From contig NZ_CP051774.1 in assembly GCF_012913485.1 (NCBI RefSeq), positions 2,976,001 through 3,040,000 on the forward strand: a stretch of 64,000 nt of DNA. Direction: 5' to 3'. The notes under the pieces are model-generated. The model was not told the DNA's origin. It did not search any database and worked only from the letters and a program-made list of their open reading frames with translations. Positions 60,223 to 64,000 of the stretch are shown here, piece by piece (position 1 is the stretch's first letter; every line of letters starts with the position of its first letter). The stretch comes from Luteolibacter luteus (GTDB lineage Bacteria > Verrucomicrobiota > Verrucomicrobiia > Verrucomicrobiales > Akkermansiaceae). Position numbers and translations under genes: made by a program.

Positions 60223-61209
60223 TCAGCGCAAAGACAGGACTTTTTCGACAATCCGGCGAGGATTGGGAAGCTGCTCGTCTTCGACATACGGGGAGTATAT
60301 CGCAGGTGCATCCATTGTGGTCACGCGCTTGATTGGCGCGTCGAGGTAATCAAAGACCTCGTCTTGAATCAGGTGGGAAACCATGGCGGAGACACCGCCG
60401 AAGCCCTTCGATTCATCCACGAGCACCACGCGGTTGGTCTTCTTGACCGTCTTCAGAATGGCTTCGACGTCGAGCGGGCGGATCGAGCGGAGGTCGAGGA
60501 CGTCTGCTTCGATGCCGTGTTCCTGCTTGAGAGTTTCGGCAGCTTCAAGGGCGTGGATGATCGAGCGGCCGTGGCCGATGATCGAGACGTCCTTGCCCTC
60601 GCGCTTGAGATCGGCCAAGCCGAGCGGGATCACGAAGTCACCATCGGCCGGATCCGGCACCTCGCCGGTCATGCCGTAGAGGCGGGTGTTCTCCATGACG
60701 TAGACAGGGTCATTGTCGCGGATAGCAGCCTTGATCAGGCCTTTGGCATCGGCCGGGGTGGCTGGAGAGACAACTTTCAGGCCGGGGAATGCGGCGAAGA
60801 GACCTTCCGGGATGTGGGAGTGGGTGGCGCCGACGTTGGTGCCGCCGTTGGCCGGGCCGCGCATCACGATCGGGCAGTTGATCAGGCCGCCGGACATGTA
60901 GCGAACGCAGGCGGCGTTGTTGACCAGTTGGTCGAAGGCGACGGAGTGGAAGGACCAGAACATGAGCTCCATCACGGGACGGACGCCAAGCATGGAAGCG
61001 CCGATGCCCATGCCGATGAAGCCGGCTTCGGAAATCGGGGTATCGACGACGCGCTTGTCGCCCCACTTTTCCCAGAGGCCTTGGGTCACCTTGTAGGCAC
61101 CGTTGTACTGGGCGACTTCCTCGCCCATGATGACGACGTTCGGGTCGCGGGCGAGTTCCTCGTCGAGGCCTTCACGGAGAGCTTCGCGGTAGGTAAGCGT
61201 GCGGGACAT
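60223..61209 (-). CDS. pdhB: Pyruvate dehydrogenase E1 beta subunit
   Basis: A 328-residue E1 beta (transketolase-like) subunit. MSRTLTYREALREGLDEELA, VVIMGEEVAQYNGAYKVTQG and TPISEAGFIGMGIGA are the typical N-terminal motifs with the Glu that activates thiamine diphosphate (MGEEVA). The C-terminal domain contains NRVVLVDESKGFGGVSAMVS. Together with PdhA it forms the E1 heterotetramer. It begins 57 bases after the pdhA stop codon. Confidence 0.95.
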   Translation of the reverse strand: MSRTLTYREALREGLDEELARDPNVVIMGEEVAQYNGAYKVTQGLWEKWGDKRVVDTPISEAGFIGMGIGASMLGVRPVMELMFWSFHSVAFDQLVNNAACVRYMSGGLINCPIVMRGPANGGTNVGATHSHIPEGLFAAFPGLKVVSPATPADAKGLIKAAIRDNDPVYVMENTRLYGMTGEVPDPADGDFVIPLGLADLKREGKDVSIIGHGRSIIHALEAAETLKQEHGIEADVLDLRSIRPLDVEAILKTVKKTNRVVLVDESKGFGGVSAMVSHLIQDEVFDYLDAPIKRVTTMDAPAIYSPYVEDEQLPNPRRIVEKVLSLR

Positions 61210-61266
61210 GGAGAATGATGAGTGCAGGGAAATTGGAATGATCTACTAGAAGTACCGTAGTTCGGC

Positions 61267-62349
61267 TCAGTCGGTGAAGAAGTGGCGGCCGATCTTGGAG
61301 GCTTCGGTTTTGTTGTCGGTTTCCCAGTAAACGTCATCCATGACATCCTCGCGGGTCGGGGCGGGGGAAGACTCGGCGAACTTGGTGGCCGCGGCGGCTT
61401 CGGCCTTGGCTTCCTTGTCGATCGCGTCGAGCTGTTCGTCGGTGGCGACACCTTCGTCCACGAGGCGCTTCCGCCAGAGGCGGATGGGATCGAAGTTGGT
61501 CTTGTAGTTCTCGATCTCTTCTGGGGAGCGGTACTTCTTGGCATTCGCGTCGGCGACGCTATGGCCGTAGTAGCGATAGGTATTGATCTCGAGAATGGCG
61601 GGCTTGTGCTCCTTGCGGGCGCGCTCCATGGCGATGTGGGTCTTGGCACGGACCTCGTAGATATCGGAGCCATCGACGACATCCCACTCCATGTCGTAGC
61701 CTTCGGCACGCTGGGCGAGGCAACCGCGGTAGGAGGAAGAACGCTTCTGGGAAGTTCCCATCGAATAGCCGTTGTTCTCGATCACGTAGACCACCGGGAG
61801 TTCGAAGAGGGCGGCGATATTGAGGGATTCGTGGAAGGCACCCTGGTTCACCGCGCCATCGCCAAGATAGCAGAGGGCGGCACCTTCGCGGCCGAGATAT
61901 TTGAGACCGTAGGCGAGGCCGAGACCGAGCGGGGTCTGACCGCCGACGATGCCGTGACCACCCCAGAAGTTCTTGTCCGGGGCGAAGAAGTGCATGGAAC
62001 CACCCTTGCCCTTGGAACAGCCGGTCGCCTTGCCGAAGAGCTCGGCCATCAGGCTGTTCATGTCCATGCCGGACATGATCGCGTGGCCGTGGCAGCGGTA
62101 GGCGGTGATGTTGTGGTCGTTCTCTCCGCAGAGCGAGAGGGTGCCGGCCGCTACCGATTCCTGGCCGATGTAGAGATGGAGGAAGCCGCCGATCTTGCCA
62201 GCGTTGTAGTATTTCAGCGCTTCCTGCTCGAAGCGGCGAATACGGACCATCTTGCGGAACAGCTCGATCTTCTGCTCGGCGGTGAGTGCCTTGTTGACCG
62301 GAGAACCGGCAAAGTCGAGGCGCGGAGTGTCGGCGGTAGCGATGGACAT
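61267..62349 (-). CDS. pdhA: Pyruvate dehydrogenase E1 alpha subunit
   Basis: A 360-residue E1 alpha (thiamine diphosphate-dependent) subunit from ATG 62349. Motifs are RRFEQEALKYYNAGKIGGFL, YRCHGHAIMSGMD, and the thiamine diphosphate signature GDGAVNQGAFHESLNIAALF then ending in IENN. The phosphorylation-loop-like region YRGCLAQRAEGY follows. The longer frame upstream (from 62514) is not signal- or enzyme-like. It heads the PDH genes; a DUF6580-like membrane protein gene lies upstream on the same strand (44 bases). Confidence 0.95.
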   Translation of the reverse strand: MSIATADTPRLDFAGSPVNKALTAEQKIELFRKMVRIRRFEQEALKYYNAGKIGGFLHLYIGQESVAAGTLSLCGENDHNITAYRCHGHAIMSGMDMNSLMAELFGKATGCSKGKGGSMHFFAPDKNFWGGHGIVGGQTPLGLGLAYGLKYLGREGAALCYLGDGAVNQGAFHESLNIAALFELPVVYVIENNGYSMGTSQKRSSSYRGCLAQRAEGYDMEWDVVDGSDIYEVRAKTHIAMERARKEHKPAILEINTYRYYGHSVADANAKKYRSPEEIENYKTNFDPIRLWRKRLVDEGVATDEQLDAIDKEAKAEAAAATKFAESSPAPTREDVMDDVYWETDNKTEASKIGRHFFTD

Positions 62350-62393
62350 GGACGGGGCGGAGATAGGGTCAGATATGGGTGGCGAGCAAGAAC

Positions 62394-62978
62394 TTATCGG
62401 GTATGCGCAAGTGACGGTGCGGACTTCTCCGCCGGACTCCAGGAGCGGCGTGCAAGCAGGAACAGAGCCGTGAAGAGGAGATTCGCGGCTGCGAGATTCC
62501 GCAGGAAGATCCAAGTCGGAAGGACGTCGGTCGGCCGGCCGCTCCAGAGTGCCTGCCAGAGACCTTCACCGGACTTCGCGTAAGTCGGATCGGCAAGCCA
62601 GACGGCGGTGTTCGTGACGAGGTGGAAGAAGAGTGCGGCGACGAGTCCGCCCACGAGCATCACGGCGGGGGAGGCGACTTTCCGGAGCGGCAGGGCCATG
62701 GCACCGGTGGCAAGCAAGGTGAGGAAGGCGACCGAGGTGCCGCCGCCGGGAGTGAAGGGGTTGTAGCCCTGTAGCAGGCTGGCGATCGGATTACTGATCA
62801 GCCAAGCGACGACGGGGAGGGCCCATGCCTTGGTGCCGCGCAGGAAAACGATGCTGCACAGGAAGAGCGCGGCGAGCGGCTGGAAGTTCGGAAGCTCCAT
62901 CGGGAACATGGCACCGAGGGCGCGGAAGGCGACTAGCAGAACCAGCAGCACGAGGGCGGGAATCCAAGGGCGTTGCAT
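62394..62978 (-). CDS. DUF6580-like membrane protein
   Basis: A 194-residue integral membrane protein with about five hydrophobic segments: ALVLLVLLVAFRAL, FQPLAALFLCSIVFL, VAFLTLLATGAMALP, PAVMLVGGLVAALFFHLVTN, and NLLFTALFLLA. NFQPLAAL and HLVTNTAVWLADP are family-type motifs. The function of the family is unknown, perhaps a transporter-like scaffold. It precedes pdhA, possibly in the same operon. Confidence 0.75.
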   Translation of the reverse strand: MQRPWIPALVLLVLLVAFRALGAMFPMELPNFQPLAALFLCSIVFLRGTKAWALPVVAWLISNPIASLLQGYNPFTPGGGTSVAFLTLLATGAMALPLRKVASPAVMLVGGLVAALFFHLVTNTAVWLADPTYAKSGEGLWQALWSGRPTDVLPTWIFLRNLAAANLLFTALFLLARRSWSPAEKSAPSLAHTR

Positions 62979-63090
62979 GCCTTTCGATGCCTCAGGATGA
63001 CCCCCCGTGCGAGCCGAAAATGCGCGTCACTGCAAGGATGGCGGGGCCTTGTCCTTGCAAGGACCGGAGTCTTCATAGTCTGCTAGGACC

Positions 63091-63480
63091 ATGGACTGGG
63101 ACGCGCTGATCGAGGCTGCATGGCAGGCCCGGGAGAAGGCCTATGCGCCCTACTCGAAGTTTGCGGTGGGAGCGGCGTTGGTGGCAGGTGGGAAGGTGAT
63201 CACCGGTTGCAACGTCGAGAATCTGTCCTTCGGACTGACCATGTGCGCGGAACGCGTGGCCGTGGGGACCGCCGTGGCAGACGGCTTAAAGGAGATCGTG
63301 GCGGTGGCGGTGGTGGCGGATACGGAGCTTCCCGTCTCACCCTGCGGGGCCTGTCGGCAGGTGCTGGCGGAGTTCGGGGATCCTCTGGTCTGCCTCGCGA
63401 ACCGGACGGAGCGACAAGTATTCCGCCTGTCTGAACTCTTGCCCAGAGCCTCCACCGGCATCTTGGATCGCCGCTTTTGA
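63091..63480 (+). CDS. cdd: Cytidine deaminase
   Basis: A 129-residue pyrimidine-salvage enzyme that deaminates cytidine or deoxycytidine. The zinc/catalytic motif is CNVENLSFGLTMCAERVAVG (Cys-Ala-Glu) and PCGACRQVLAEF, with Cys ligands of the tetrameric (T-CDA) type. Length matches T-CDA. A hairpin repeat (63497-63536) follows the stop codon. Divergent from the DUF6580 gene. Confidence 0.94.
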   Translation: MDWDALIEAAWQAREKAYAPYSKFAVGAALVAGGKVITGCNVENLSFGLTMCAERVAVGTAVADGLKEIVAVAVVADTELPVSPCGACRQVLAEFGDPLVCLANRTERQVFRLSELLPRASTGILDRRF

Positions 63481-63496
63481 AGGCTTCTGCGATCCC

Positions 63497-63536
63497 GCCT
63501 GTTCCGCCTGTTATATCAGGATAAATAACAGGCGGG
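63497..63536. repeat. Dispersed hairpin repeat, copy 2
   Basis: The same 17-mer GCCTGTTCCGCCTGTTA as at 14777-14793, here folding CCGCCTGTTAT (63504-63514) with ATAACAGGCGG (63525-63535), 11 perfect pairs. One pair is G-C here and G-U in copy 1. It starts 16 bases after the cdd stop codon. The gap 63481-63825 otherwise holds parS and nothing else I can name. Confidence 0.6.
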
Positions 63537-63740
63537 GAGGCACGCATCGGCATCGAGGTTCAAGATGGAACCGGGGTCGAAATGAGGATGAGGAGGCGGG
63601 GTTGGAAGCTCGAGTGCATCGCTTCCATGGAGCTTCTCATGGGACGAGGGATGCTTCTACTGGCAGAGGAGCAAGAAAGTGTCTCCTTGGATGGGCTTGG
63701 GAGCCTCCGGGCGCGTCTCGGGAGCTTCCCGGGATTGGAA

Positions 63741-63756
63741 AGTTCCACGTGGAACA
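63741..63756. other. parS-type centromere site
   Basis: AGTTCCACGTGGAACA matches the ParB consensus TGTTYCACGTGRAACA at 15 of 16 bases, including a 14-base perfect palindrome. It lies 70 bases before mnmG, as in many bacteria in which parS sites cluster near the origin beside the mnmG-rsmG-parAB region. Confidence 0.85.
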
Positions 63757-63825
63757 CCTGCGTCCTTCTCCTCTACCCGATCTTGTTCTTCCCCGGCAAT
63801 AGGCTAGGGTCCGCGCCCCTAGCTC

Positions 63826-64000
63826 ATGTTCCGCTATCCCAAGCGCTACGACGTCCTCGTCATCGGAGCCGGCCATGCCGGTGTGGAAGCTGCCCTTGCT
63901 GCCGCCCGTCTGGGCGCGCAGGTGGCGGTGCTGACCCAGAACCTGGACACCGTCGGCCAGATGTCTTGCAACCCGGCGATCGGTGGCTTGGCAAAGGGCC
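63826..64000 (+). CDS. mnmG: tRNA uridine-5-carboxymethylaminomethyl(34) synthesis enzyme MnmG, N-terminus only
   Basis: The first 58 codons are in the window. They encode the FAD-binding start [20 protein letters not shown] then [20 protein letters not shown], and [13 protein letters not shown], the family signature. MnmG with MnmE modifies uridine 34 of certain tRNAs. The gene runs off the right edge. It is a common origin-proximal gene; rsmG, parA and parB would be expected downstream. Confidence 0.95.
   Translation, partial: MFRYPKRYDVLVIGAGHAGVEAALAAARLGAQVAVLTQNLDTVGQMSCNPAIGGLAKG

Overview
The window is GC-rich bacterial chromosome, densely coded on both strands. The gene set points to Verrucomicrobiota, probably a Luteolibacter/Haloferula-like member of Verrucomicrobiaceae: type-2 LeuA, an extended IspG, two-unit DUF4394 secreted proteins, GH92/GH43/GH5-type polysaccharide enzymes, SASA esterases and many secreted proteins of unknown function. 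This placement is an inference from gene content; no rRNA or tRNA gene was found in the window.

Layout. 1-5.2 kb: the start of an RCC1-repeat secreted protein, leuA behind a Leu-rich leader peptide, a nitroreductase, and two tandem YbaK-like genes, each preceded by a related structured RNA with its own terminator. 5.2-15 kb: a secreted unknown, recJ, a Nudix hydrolase, an M3 oligopeptidase, gmk, a large secreted GH5-like protein and a repeat-rich gap. 15-35.6 kb: alaS, secreted unknowns, a small tyrosine-phosphatase-like protein, a GH43-PA14 enzyme, a SASA esterase, a DUF1287 protein, a CBM9-like protein, two paralogous membrane-anchored unknowns, a family 9 glycosyltransferase, clpS, ispG, a DUF4394 protein, a TraB-like protein, and a gene split by an in-frame amber codon.

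35.6-43.1 kb is the complete F1Fo ATP synthase operon on the minus strand, in the order atpB-E-F-H-A-G-[lipoprotein]-D-C, with an unrelated lipoprotein gene inside it, a His-rich a subunit, a short delta subunit and a CRP-type palindrome upstream. 43.2-52 kb: a YiiX-like cysteine hydrolase, HU, a three-gene operon (SpeE-like, HlyD-like, alpha/alpha toroid), and a TonB receptor coupled to a PepSY protein. 52-57.4 kb: GH92, two repeat-type unknowns and a DUF4184 protein.

57.4-64 kb: a gap with DnaA-box-like sites, then the pyruvate dehydrogenase genes (pdhA, pdhB, aceF), with three small lipoprotein or peptide genes between E1 and E2, then cdd, a good parS site and the start of mnmG. parS plus mnmG suggests that this end lies near the replication origin.

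How the genes fit together: central metabolism (PDH, ATP synthase, leucine and isoprenoid synthesis) and translation quality control (AlaS, YbaK-like editing) are interleaved with an exported polysaccharide-degrading and nutrient-uptake repertoire. The least explained items are the duplicated RNA-plus-YbaK unit, the leucine leader, the lipoprotein within the atp operon, the small-lipoprotein cluster in the pdh operon, and a hairpin repeat found just after two unrelated genes.
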